This document shows positions 1-5,532 of a stretch of DNA of 5,532 nt, in pieces (within the stretch, counting starts at the first letter, position 1; every line of letters starts with the position of its first letter). Made by a program: the position numbers and the translations under genes. The notes under the pieces were generated by a model. The model did no database searches. It worked only from the letters and a program-made list of their open reading frames with translations, and had not been told where the DNA came from. The DNA is taken from positions 28,793 to 34,324 of the forward strand of contig PBBH01000015.1 of the NCBI GenBank assembly GCA_002716525.1, read 5' to 3'. The stretch is from Fidelibacterota bacterium. GTDB taxonomy: Bacteria; Fidelibacterota; Marinisomatia; Marinisomatales; TCS55.

Positions 1-440
1 GCTACAGATATAAGCATTTTCATAAAATTACCTGCCTGCTTTGCTTTTTGACTAGTAAAGCGGATCCCACTCAGCTTGGAAACACCATTTACTAAATTAG
101 CGACGTCAGCTCCAAACTTTTTCTCGATATCTTCGAAATTTACTTCCGTATCTTCAATTGTATCATGGAGCAGTCCACCAATAATTGTAATATGATCCAT
201 ATTCCATTCTGCTAGAATTTTAGCAACTTCTACACAATGATTTTCAAAATAAGACCCACCGGATCGTCTTTTTTGTCCCTCATGATGACGAAAACCAAAT
301 TCATATGCACTCCATAATTCTTTTTTTAAATCATCTTCAGTCAATGGCTCATTCGAAGTCACTTTATCCAAAAGTTCTTGAAATGGTTTAGGAAATTCTC
401 CTACTAGAAAAGGGGCAAATCTGGTTATGGGATTTTCCAT
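1..440 (-). CDS. RelA/SpoT homologue (RSH), N-terminal hydrolase domain, partial
   Basis: This is the first 146 residues of a (p)ppGpp synthetase/hydrolase; the rest lies beyond the left edge. RSH enzymes set the level of the stringent-response alarmone in the cytoplasm. The visible part is the HD hydrolase domain. HEGQKRRSG lies at about residues 53-61, a metal-ligand type His at 68, the HDTIED signature (HDxxED) at 92-97, and NGVSKL at 118-123, matching the NGVTKL-like block of the family. The fragment ends in GNFMKMLISV, the stretch that normally precedes the DIRVILIKLADR block. An intact HDxxED supports active hydrolysis, as in SpoT or bifunctional Rel. The synthetase domain is not in view, so the exact class (Rel, SpoT or hydrolase-only) is open. 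The ATG shares its A with the TGA stop of dnaB (TGATG), which suggests translational coupling; no Shine-Dalgarno is visible. One extra residue sits between Ser60 and His68 compared with classical Rel. Confidence 0.93.
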   Translation of the reverse strand, partial: MENPITRFAPFLVGEFPKPFQELLDKVTSNEPLTEDDLKKELWSAYEFGFRHHEGQKRRSGGSYFENHCVEVAKILAEWNMDHITIIGGLLHDTIEDTEVNFEDIEKKFGADVANLVNGVSKLSGIRFTSQKAKQAGNFMKMLISV

Positions 441-1804
441 CAGAAAGGTGATTCTGCTTCCATTTCAGCGAAGGTCGCTATGTTTTCGAAGCGTGCAAAA
501 CGATCAATAAAAGTTGCCTCGATAGTTCCTGTTGGCCCGTTTCTTTGTTTGGCAACAATTATTGTTGCTTTTCCACGGTCATCATCCTCCTGGGAATAAA
601 CCCACGGTCGGTATAAAAAGATTACTACATCTGCGTCCTGTTCAATTGCACCTGATTCACGAAGATCAGATAATTGTGGGCGACGGTCACTACGGCTTTC
701 CACTGCACGTGACAATTGAGATAATCCAATAACGGGTACTTCAATTTCTTTAGCCAAGGCTTTTAAAGAGCGCGAAATTTGTGAAATTTCCTGTTGGCGG
801 CTTTCAGAGCCTTTTGGTCCAGTCATTAGCTGAATATAGTCCACAATTAATAATCCAATATCGTGTTCCGCCTTTAACCGGCGTGCCTTGGCCCTTACTT
901 CCAAAACGGACATCGCTGCCGTATCATCGAGGTAAATCGGTGCCTCAGCTAATTGCCCTACAGCAATACTTAAATTTTTCCATTGTGACTTTGGAAGTTT
1001 TCCCGTTCGCACAAGATGACTATCCACACGACCTTCGGCACATAGCAGTCGCATAGCTAATTGATGGTTCGCCATCTCAAGGCTAAATATACCCACACCC
1101 GTTTTGTCCATAACTGCTGCATTTCGACCCATAGAAAGCGCCAAAGCAGTTTTACCCATTCCTGGACGACCAGCGACGATAATCAGTTCACCGGAATGGA
1201 ACCCAGATGTGATATCATCCAAATCCATCAACCCTGATGGTACACCGGTCACACTACCGGGTTTGGACGCAATTTTATCTAATTCTTCAAAGGTATTGTG
1301 CAGTATTGGATCAATATGCTCAAAACCACCACGAAGTCTTTTCTCGGAAATATTGAAAATGGCTGATTCAGCTGAATCCAGAATATCATCTACGTCTTGT
1401 ACATCTTCAAATGCTTCTTTTGATACTTCATGTGATACTTGAATTAATTTTCTTAAAGTGTGCTTTTCTAATACGATCTTAGCATAATGTTCAACATTGG
1501 CAGTGGTAGGTACGGACTCGGCTAATCCAGTGATATAATAGGCGCCTCCAACACTTTCTAAGTCCTTTTTTTTCTTAAGACGATCCACAACTGAGATTGC
1601 ATCAATAGGCTCACCTTTTTCAAAAAGGTTCACCATACATGAAAAAATCCGAACGTGGGCATCTTTATAAAATTGAGCAGCCGATACCCATTGCATAGCT
1701 TTACTTACCGCTTCTTTTGATGTAAGCATGGAGCCCAACACCGCCTGTTCAGCTTCTAATGCCTGCGGTTGGGCAGTAAGTCCTAATTCCTTATTCTTTG
1801 CCAT
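440..1804 (-). CDS. dnaB: Replicative DNA helicase DnaB
   Basis: DnaB is the hexameric ATP-driven 5'-3' helicase that unwinds the replication fork and recruits primase. At 454 residues it has normal full length. The N-terminal domain begins with PQALEAEQAVLGSML (residues 13-27), the standard opening of the family. The RecA-like C-terminal motor carries Walker A GRPGMGKT (212-219), FSLEM (240-244) with the likely catalytic Glu243, Walker B LLIVDYIQLM (318-327), GLSQLSR (360-366), SDLRESGAIEQDADVV (379-394), and AKQRNGPTG (418-426) with the basic residues that reach the neighbouring subunit's ATP. There is no intein and no break. It starts 5 bp after the UDG stop and ends by sharing one base with the rsh start, so it is inside the operon. 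No Shine-Dalgarno precedes the ATG, so reinitiation after UDG translation is likely. Loader and primase genes are not in view. Confidence 0.98.
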   Translation of the reverse strand: MAKNKELGLTAQPQALEAEQAVLGSMLTSKEAVSKAMQWVSAAQFYKDAHVRIFSCMVNLFEKGEPIDAISVVDRLKKKKDLESVGGAYYITGLAESVPTTANVEHYAKIVLEKHTLRKLIQVSHEVSKEAFEDVQDVDDILDSAESAIFNISEKRLRGGFEHIDPILHNTFEELDKIASKPGSVTGVPSGLMDLDDITSGFHSGELIIVAGRPGMGKTALALSMGRNAAVMDKTGVGIFSLEMANHQLAMRLLCAEGRVDSHLVRTGKLPKSQWKNLSIAVGQLAEAPIYLDDTAAMSVLEVRAKARRLKAEHDIGLLIVDYIQLMTGPKGSESRQQEISQISRSLKALAKEIEVPVIGLSQLSRAVESRSDRRPQLSDLRESGAIEQDADVVIFLYRPWVYSQEDDDRGKATIIVAKQRNGPTGTIEATFIDRFARFENIATFAEMEAESPF

Positions 1805-1809
1805 TATAT

Positions 1810-2493
1810 TTATGCATCAATCATGGAACGGATCCATTTAAAATCCTTCCATGCTTCCGGTTTCCAATTTGGGTTCCTCAATAATGCAGCCGGATGGTAA
1901 GTCACAATCAGTGGCGTATTATGATAATTGTGCAGAATACCGCGCATACTTTTCAACGAATTATCCACATTGAGAAGGGTCTTTCCGGCCACGCGACCCA
2001 AAGCTACAATGAGTTTTGGCTGAATCAAATTAATTTGATGAATTAAATATGGTTCGCACTGCTCAATCTCGTCTGATCGTGGATCACGATTTTGCGGTGG
2101 CCGGCATTTCAGTACGTTACAGATATAGACATCTTTTTCCCGAGATCGATCAATGGCAGCTAAAATTTTGTCCAATAATTGACCTGCCCGCCCTACGAAA
2201 GGTTCTCCCTTTAAATCTTCTTGTTCACCAGGTGCTTCCCCTACAAGAACTAAGGATGCATTGGGGTCACCAACACCAAAGACAAAATTAGTACGGGATT
2301 GACCTAGCCAACAATTCTGACACTTGTGAATTTGCTGATGAAAAGAATCTAAATCAGCAGGAAATATAAGATGTTTTGTTTGGAGATCTTTTTTTTCTGA
2401 GACAGGGTTCGATTCGAGAAATAGTTCATCCCCGTAAAGTTCACGGGTTTGCTTTAAATAACGGTTTACGGCATCGGAAGAAACTGAACCCAT
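1810..2493 (-). CDS. Family 4 (UDGa-type) uracil-DNA glycosylase, 4Fe-4S
   Basis: The product is predicted to remove uracil from DNA, the first step in base excision repair of deaminated cytosine. Motif A is GEAPGEQED (residues 85-93) and the C-terminal motif is HPAALLRNP (200-208), both typical of family 4. Four cysteines fit the iron-sulphur cluster pattern: Cys58 and Cys61 (CQNC), Cys130 in the [11 protein letters not shown] block, and Cys146, 15 residues further on. The family has also been named 'phage SPO1 DNA polymerase-related'. About 50 residues precede the first cysteine pair and include [14 protein letters not shown], a predicted helix longer than in the minimal thermophilic enzymes. 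The ATG at 2493 is the earliest possible, because an in-frame TAG lies three codons upstream. A GAGGT at 2516-2520 is about 22 bases from the ATG, too far for an ordinary ribosome site. The position next to dnaB fits a replication-linked repair role (inference). Confidence 0.94.
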   Translation of the reverse strand: MGSVSSDAVNRYLKQTRELYGDELFLESNPVSEKKDLQTKHLIFPADLDSFHQQIHKCQNCWLGQSRTNFVFGVGDPNASLVLVGEAPGEQEDLKGEPFVGRAGQLLDKILAAIDRSREKDVYICNVLKCRPPQNRDPRSDEIEQCEPYLIHQINLIQPKLIVALGRVAGKTLLNVDNSLKSMRGILHNYHNTPLIVTYHPAALLRNPNWKPEAWKDFKWIRSMIDA

Positions 2494-2520
2494 AAATTGC
2501 TAACAGTTCACTAGGACCTC

Positions 2521-2802
2521 TTAGGATTCTACCTCGGTTTGACCCCATTCTAATTTGCCATCCATAAATTCGTTGACAGCAATAGTAGTAGCCTTTTCCG
2601 CTTCTACATAATCTTCAGGATTCTCATCTACGACTTTGTCATAAACGCCCATTTCAACATCTTCGATGGCGGCATCCATCATTTTTTCCATGACTCTGTT
2701 GTTTAGCACTTGTTTTGCTCTTTTTGACATGACAACAACTGCCTCATAAACATCATCAGTCCTATCTTCCATTTTTTGAATAGATAGTGGTTTAAGACCC
2801 AT
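2521..2802 (-). CDS. rpoZ: DNA-directed RNA polymerase omega subunit (RpoZ)
   Basis: Omega is the small RNA polymerase subunit that helps fold and hold beta-prime. With the start chosen here it has 93 residues. Two family blocks are visible: DDVYEAVVVMSKRAKQ (16-31), matching the conserved helix with basic KRA, and ATTIAVNEFMDGKLEW (71-86), matching the TTxIALxEIxxGK block. Between them is an acidic spacer of about 39 residues, much longer than the roughly 14 in E. coli omega and like the Bacteroidota form as I recall it. The reading frame is open to an ATG at 2847, but the ATG at 2802 is preferred. It has an AGGGAG six bases upstream, and the longer start would add 15 residues (MRLWILYNMKMREYI) read from the gmk tail. 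The start overlaps the end of gmk by 11 bp. The N-terminus MGLKPLS lacks the MAR start of E. coli omega. Confidence 0.9.
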   Translation of the reverse strand: MGLKPLSIQKMEDRTDDVYEAVVVMSKRAKQVLNNRVMEKMMDAAIEDVEMGVYDKVVDENPEDYVEAEKATTIAVNEFMDGKLEWGQTEVES

Positions 2803-3370
2803 AATATACTCCCTCATTTTCATGTTGTATAATATCCATAATCTCATCTACGGCATGTTTCACATCATCATTGATTATGTGATGATCAAAATTGGATTTG
2901 TATTCTAATTCTGCAGTTAGCCGTTCCAACCTTTTTGCAATTCTTTCTTCTGAATCAGTTCCCCGCTTTACCAGTCTGGTGTGCAAATCATCCATACTGG
3001 GGGGCTCTACAAAAATCGACAAAGTCTTTTCAGAATATATATTATTAATCGACATCGCACCTTTGACATCCAATTCTAGCAGCAGTAATTCCTGCTGTAG
3101 TATGGCCGCCTCTAAAATTGCTTTTAAGGTACCGTAATAATAATTCCCGTGGATTTGTTCCCACTCAGAAAATTCACCGTTATCAATTCGCTTTTTAAAC
3201 TCTTGATCAGTCAAGAAGGTATAATCAACACCATCAATTTCACCTTTGCGTTTCGCGCGGGTGGTACATGAAACAGAAAAACGGATAGATCCATCCCGTT
3301 TCTGAAGTGCACGGCATAGAGTCGTTTTTCCGGATCCGGAAGGTGCGGATAAGATAATTAAATTTTTCAT
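2792..3370 (-). CDS. gmk: Guanylate kinase
   Basis: Guanylate kinase phosphorylates GMP (and dGMP) to GDP with ATP, feeding GTP, dGTP and (p)ppGpp synthesis. The length of 192 residues is typical. The P-loop is SAPSGSGKTT (8-17). The GMP-binding part includes SVSCTTRAKRKGEIDGVDY (32-50) with Ser34, Arg38, Arg41 and Tyr50, then EW (69-70) and HGNYYYGT (74-81). LELDVKGA (98-105) is the conserved strand with its Asp, and RGTDSEERIAKRLER (136-150) is the arginine-rich lid that closes on ATP. The C-terminal FDHHIINDDV (161-170) matches the usual FDxxIxNDD ending. It starts 3 bp after the yicC stop with no Shine-Dalgarno in the AT-rich junction, and its end overlaps the rpoZ start by 11 bp, so it is probably co-translated with both. 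Confidence 0.97.
   Translation of the reverse strand: MKNLIILSAPSGSGKTTLCRALQKRDGSIRFSVSCTTRAKRKGEIDGVDYTFLTDQEFKKRIDNGEFSEWEQIHGNYYYGTLKAILEAAILQQELLLLELDVKGAMSINNIYSEKTLSIFVEPPSMDDLHTRLVKRGTDSEERIAKRLERLTAELEYKSNFDHHIINDDVKHAVDEIMDIIQHENEGVYYGS
2809..2814 (-). promoter_or_regulatory. Ribosome binding site of rpoZ (AGGGAG)
   Basis: Read on the minus strand, AGGGAG lies inside GAGGGAGT and is followed by six bases (TATATT) before the ATG at 2802. It sits within the last codons of gmk. It is the only well-placed Shine-Dalgarno-like motif I find in the window, and it decides in favour of the 2802 start over the in-frame ATG at 2847. Confidence 0.7.
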
Positions 3371-3373
3371 TAT

Positions 3374-4234
3374 TTATAAAATATTCTGAATTTGTTCCCG
3401 CAATTTTTCTGCCTCATCCTTCAAAGTTATCACATGGCTTACAACCTTTTCAGAATAACTTTTTGACCCAATCGTATTAATTTCTCTCCCCATTTCCTGG
3501 ATTAGAAAATTCAATCGACGCCCAGTAGGTGCATCAATAGTTAAAAGAGAATTAAATTGCTGAAAATGGCTTTTTAAACGGACTGTTTCTTCGGTCACAT
3601 CAGCTTTTTCTCCTATTATAGCAATTTCTTGCGCTAAACGATTTTCATCTACCGGAGTCCCATTTAATAATTCAGATATTCGAGCACGGAACCGTTTTTC
3701 ACGCTTATTGAATTCTTCCGGTAACTCCTTTTCAAGCTGACTTAAGATACCCTCTAGTTTAGATAATCGACTTTCGAAATCACTTTTGAGCTTTCCCCCT
3801 TCAGTTTTTCTCATTTGGATTACTTCATTGCAAGCTTTATCCACTGCTTTACCTAACTGGTTTGAGTCAATAGATTCAGTATCTGAATAGGTAAAAAGGT
3901 CATTGGCATTGACTATATCCCCTAAATCTAGGTGACGGCCATATTCTTTTTGAACCTTTAGCAGAATTCCTTCTATCGCTTCAAAGCGATCTTTATTGAA
4001 AGATAAGGATTGTGTTTTACCATTTCCCTCAAACTCCAAATTAACATGAATCGTACCGCGGGTAAGCTTTTCTGAAATTATGTCTCGAATACTTTTTTCA
4101 TCAGCAGGATTTATATCAATACCCCGGATTTTAATATCTAAGAATCGGCCATTCACTGCCTTGATGAGAGCAATTACTTTGCTGCTACCTTTTCCAGCCG
4201 TTCCACGGCCAAATCCTGTCATACTCTGAATCAT
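3374..4234 (-). CDS. yicC: YicC/YloC family endoribonuclease
   Basis: This is a 286-residue member of the YicC family, normal in length. E. coli YicC has been described as an endoribonuclease involved in small-RNA turnover; that role is taken from the family, not shown here. The family opening MIQSMTGFGR (1-10) is clear, followed by VNGRFLDIKIR (27-37) in the N-terminal domain. A charged, probably coiled helical region covers about 140-190, including MRKTEGGKLKSDF (141-153). The C-terminal DUF1732 part carries DVTEETVRLKSHFQQF (212-227) and the hallmark FLIQEMGREINTIGSK (243-258). The ATG at 4234 gives the usual four residues before MTGFG. It is the first gene of the operon, 3 bp before gmk. 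A yicC-gmk pairing is widespread in bacteria. No Shine-Dalgarno is visible, only an A/T-rich leader. Confidence 0.96.
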   Translation of the reverse strand: MIQSMTGFGRGTAGKGSSKVIALIKAVNGRFLDIKIRGIDINPADEKSIRDIISEKLTRGTIHVNLEFEGNGKTQSLSFNKDRFEAIEGILLKVQKEYGRHLDLGDIVNANDLFTYSDTESIDSNQLGKAVDKACNEVIQMRKTEGGKLKSDFESRLSKLEGILSQLEKELPEEFNKREKRFRARISELLNGTPVDENRLAQEIAIIGEKADVTEETVRLKSHFQQFNSLLTIDAPTGRRLNFLIQEMGREINTIGSKSYSEKVVSHVITLKDEAEKLREQIQNIL

Positions 4235-4290
4235 ATGTTTTCTATTAAAAAAAAGTCTGTGAGTTTACAGTTTATCTTTAACGTATCACA

Positions 4291-4303
4291 ATTAGTTCTA
4301 TAA
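4291..4303. repeat. Imperfect direct repeat, copy 1
   Basis: ATTAGTTCTATAA here and ATTAGTCCTATAA at 4396-4408 match in 12 of 13 positions in the same orientation, 105 bp apart. This copy lies 57 bp upstream of the yicC start codon. A shared operator is possible, but the AT-rich background makes chance a real alternative. Confidence 0.45.
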
Positions 4304-4395
4304 ATAAACACTTCTTACAAATCAGACAAATTATATTAATAAATAATAATTATTGATGACCTTTCCTTAAATTAAATTTTTCCATGATAGTATCC

Positions 4396-4408
4396 ATTAG
4401 TCCTATAA
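4396..4408. repeat. Imperfect direct repeat, copy 2
   Basis: This second copy, ATTAGTCCTATAA, ends five bases upstream of the first TATAAT (4414) of the SDR gene. A protein bound here would lie across the -35 zone. It differs from copy 1 only by a T-to-C change at its seventh base. Confidence 0.45.
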
Positions 4409-4413
4409 GATTT

Positions 4414-4424
4414 TATAATATAAT
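4414..4424 (+). promoter_or_regulatory. Candidate -10 region of the SDR gene (tandem TATAAT)
   Basis: Two TATAAT hexamers overlap by one base at 4414-4419 and 4419-4424, about 20 bases before the SDR start codon. No good TTGACA-like -35 is present at 16-18 bases upstream (the sequence there is near tatcca or attagt), and there is no TG extension. If used, the transcript leader would be only around 10-20 bases, which fits the absence of a Shine-Dalgarno. The hexamers could also arise by chance in such AT-rich DNA. Confidence 0.4.
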
Positions 4425-4441
4425 TTTAATAGTTAGTTATT

Positions 4442-5194
4442 ATGATTAATCATATGAAAAAAGTTTTTATTACTGGCGCTAGCAGCGGGATCGGTGAATA
4501 TCTCGCTTATGCCTACGCCAAACAAGGTTATTTTGTAGGATTGGCATCCCGTCGCGAGGACAGATTAAAGAATGTTGCCAGCAAATGTTTCGAGTATGGT
4601 AGTGATGCAAAAGTATATCCCCTTGATGTATTGGATGGAGATGCATGTCAAAAGGCAATCCAAGATTTTATCGAACTTCCTGGCAGAGTGGACAGTGTCT
4701 TTGCCAATGCAGGAATAGGCAACCCAGATAAACTTAGTTCTGGACGTTCAAATGCAATGAATCAAATCTTGAGCGTAAATATTTTAGGTGTCACAAATGT
4801 CGTAATGCCATTTATACCTCATTTTAAAGAACAGAAAAGTGGAAAAATCGCTGTCATAAGTTCTGTGGCCAGTTTCCGTGGATTGGCCCACCATTCCGCT
4901 TACAGTGGTTCAAAAGCAGCTGTACGAAATATCAGCCAGGGATGGGGTATCGCCCTTCATAAATATGGTATATCAGTCACAGCTGTTTGTCCCGGTTTTA
5001 TCAAAAGTGAGATGACCGCTAACAATGATTTCCCAATGCCTTTTCTCATGGATACAGATTTAGCCGCAGACAAGATCATTCAGGCAGTGAACAAAAAGAA
5101 AAAAGTCTTCATTTTTCCTTGGCAATGGAAAGTTTTTATGGTACCCATTATGAAATATGCTCCAGACTGGATCGTCCGAAAACTTGGCATGTAA
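4442..5194 (+). CDS. Short-chain dehydrogenase/reductase (SDR), classical type
   Basis: This is a 250-residue cytoplasmic NAD(P)-dependent oxidoreductase of the classical SDR family; its substrate cannot be told from the sequence. The Rossmann dinucleotide motif is TGASSGIG (11-18). Arg37 and Arg38 after the second strand (ASRRED) suggest NADP(H) preference. NAGIG is at 89-93, the structural Asn is Asn113, and the catalytic residues are Ser141, Tyr154 and Lys158 (YSGSK), all present. CPGFIKSEM (183-191) follows. The C-terminal end, FPWQWKVFMVPIMKYAPDWIVRKL (225-248 overall), is hydrophobic and amphipathic and resembles that of SDRs thought to touch membranes or lipids (inference). An ATG at 4454 would give the more usual start MKKVFITGAS; neither start has a Shine-Dalgarno, so the choice is open. 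It is a single gene, divergent from the yicC operon and convergent with the next gene. Confidence 0.93.
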   Translation: MINHMKKVFITGASSGIGEYLAYAYAKQGYFVGLASRREDRLKNVASKCFEYGSDAKVYPLDVLDGDACQKAIQDFIELPGRVDSVFANAGIGNPDKLSSGRSNAMNQILSVNILGVTNVVMPFIPHFKEQKSGKIAVISSVASFRGLAHHSAYSGSKAAVRNISQGWGIALHKYGISVTAVCPGFIKSEMTANNDFPMPFLMDTDLAADKIIQAVNKKKKVFIFPWQWKVFMVPIMKYAPDWIVRKLGM

Positions 5195-5202
5195 AGATGC
5201 CA
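5185..5202. terminator. Weak hairpin between convergent genes
   Basis: TGGCAT (5185-5190) and ATGCCA (5197-5202) form a perfect 6-bp stem with a 6-base loop that covers the SDR stop codon. It lies where transcription from both sides meets. There is no proper T-run after the stem on the plus strand (CAAGAAATTATAACTTTT); on the minus strand the stem is followed by AGTTTTC. It may be a weak two-way terminator, or nothing. Confidence 0.3.
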
Positions 5203-5209
5203 CAAGAAA

Positions 5210-5532
5210 TTATAACTTTTCGATATATCCGCGGATCCAGTCAGAATTCAATGCCAGTGATACCAAATGGGTAGCTCCTAGATCCGAACCGGATGGCTCA
5301 TTTATAAAAGCATAATCCAAAGATAAATTCTCCCAACTAAGACCAATTCCTGCTGTTATTGACCCAACAGTATTTTTACCGAGTCGAATAGAAATTTTAT
5401 AATCATAAACAATATTCAAACCGGCTCTGGTTGTTCCCCCGTATTTCCCAACCTTAAAATCATCATCTAAAGTTTGTCCTGAAGCATCCAGTTCTATGTT
5501 ACCCATACCCGTAAAGGATAAAGGTATTTGAG
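5210..5532 (-). CDS. C-terminal part of a probable outer-membrane beta-barrel protein (PorV/PorQ-like), partial
   Basis: The last 106 residues of a minus-strand gene are visible; the frame is open to the right edge, so the ATG at 5506 is internal and not a start. The fragment shows alternating polar/hydrophobic strands: TTRAGLNIVYDYKISIRLG, then SITAGIGLSWENLSLDYAFI, then GATHLVSLALNSDWI, with turns rich in Gly, Asn, Ser and Asp. The pattern NLSLDYAF, a short loop with DLG, then THLVSLAL is like the final strands of PorV/PorQ family proteins, which in Bacteroidota are linked to type IX secretion or outer-membrane transport. About ten residues (DWIRGYIEKL) follow the last strand. No signal peptide can be judged because the N-terminus is missing. 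The family assignment is by pattern only; another OmpP1/FadL-like or uncharacterised barrel is possible. It ends 15 bp from the convergent SDR stop. Confidence 0.6.
   Translation of the reverse strand, partial: QIPLSFTGMGNIELDASGQTLDDDFKVGKYGGTTRAGLNIVYDYKISIRLGKNTVGSITAGIGLSWENLSLDYAFINEPSGSDLGATHLVSLALNSDWIRGYIEKL

Larger units (their letters stand above)
4235..4441. other. Divergent intergenic region between yicC operon and SDR gene
   Basis: This gene-free 207-bp stretch is very AT-rich and must hold the start signals of both the six-gene minus-strand operon and the plus-strand SDR gene. On the plus strand there are two overlapping TATAAT hexamers close to the SDR start. For the minus-strand operon I find no convincing -35/-10 pair; the best fragments are TTGTCT (4324-4329 as complement) and TATAGA (4297-4302 as complement), but their 21-base spacing is poor. 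A 13-bp imperfect direct repeat has one copy near each gene. A perfect AT palindrome (AATAATTATT, 4345-4354) is probably compositional. No RNA gene or riboswitch is recognisable. Confidence 0.6.

Noticed and set aside
532..1442. Plus-strand open frames of 66, 91 and 112 codons opposite dnaB
   Set aside because: They lie antisense to an unmistakable full-length dnaB, have no recognisable protein features and no start signals.
2049..2291. Plus-strand open frame of 80 codons opposite the UDG gene
   Set aside because: It is the antisense shadow of conserved UDG motifs and its translation has no family signature.
2516..2520. GAGGT between rpoZ and UDG as a ribosome site for UDG
   Set aside because: It is about 22 bases from the only possible ATG, and an in-frame TAG blocks any nearer upstream start.
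2892..3137. Plus-strand open frame of 81 codons opposite gmk
   Set aside because: Its Ser-rich translation reflects the complement of gmk codons; there is no promoter or family match.
3328..3341. Perfect 14-bp palindrome TTCCGGATCCGGAA
   Set aside because: It lies in the gmk P-loop codons and arises from the repeated TCC GGA TCC GGA coding for Ser-Gly-Ser-Gly, so it needs no regulatory explanation.
4345..4354. AATAATTATT palindrome as an operator
   Set aside because: It is pure A/T in an A/T-rich intergenic region and no second copy supports it.
1..5532. Search for CRISPR arrays, tRNA/rRNA, insertion sequences or phage genes
   Set aside because: No regularly spaced repeats, RNA-gene signatures, transposase motifs or terminal inverted repeats were seen; apart from the 207-bp divergent intergenic region, the window is almost wholly filled by housekeeping genes.

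Overview
The window reads as a stretch of ordinary bacterial housekeeping DNA, AT-rich and tightly packed. It probably comes from the FCB group (Bacteroidota and relatives, perhaps Ca. Marinimicrobia). This placement is an inference. It rests on the omega subunit with a long acidic spacer, the general lack of Shine-Dalgarno motifs, and a right-edge fragment that resembles a PorV/PorQ-type outer-membrane protein. No rRNA, tRNA, CRISPR array, insertion sequence or phage gene was seen.

From 4234 down to the left edge, six minus-strand genes form what looks like one operon. In transcription order they are yicC (RNA-cleaving YicC family), gmk (guanylate kinase), rpoZ (RNA polymerase omega), a family 4 uracil-DNA glycosylase, dnaB (replicative helicase) and the start of a RelA/SpoT homologue (rsh), which is cut by the left edge. 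Gaps are 3 bp (yicC/gmk), 27 bp (rpoZ/UDG) and 5 bp (UDG/dnaB). gmk and rpoZ overlap by 11 bp, and dnaB and rsh overlap by one base. The gmk-rpoZ-spoT linkage is known from E. coli; here a repair gene and the replicative helicase sit between rpoZ and rsh. The set joins guanine nucleotide supply, transcription, replication, repair and the stringent response.

A 207-bp very AT-rich divergent intergenic region (4235-4441) separates this operon from a plus-strand short-chain dehydrogenase/reductase (SDR) gene. It holds a tandem TATAAT and a 13-bp imperfect direct repeat, one copy on each side. The SDR gene ends 15 bp from the stop codon of a convergent minus-strand gene that runs off the right edge. 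That fragment looks like the C-terminal strands of an outer-membrane beta-barrel.

I see no undescribed system here. The points most worth checking are the extended operon, an omega subunit without the MAR start linked to ppGpp binding in E. coli, a one-residue insertion next to a metal-binding histidine in the RSH hydrolase domain, and the repeat pair in the divergent promoter region.
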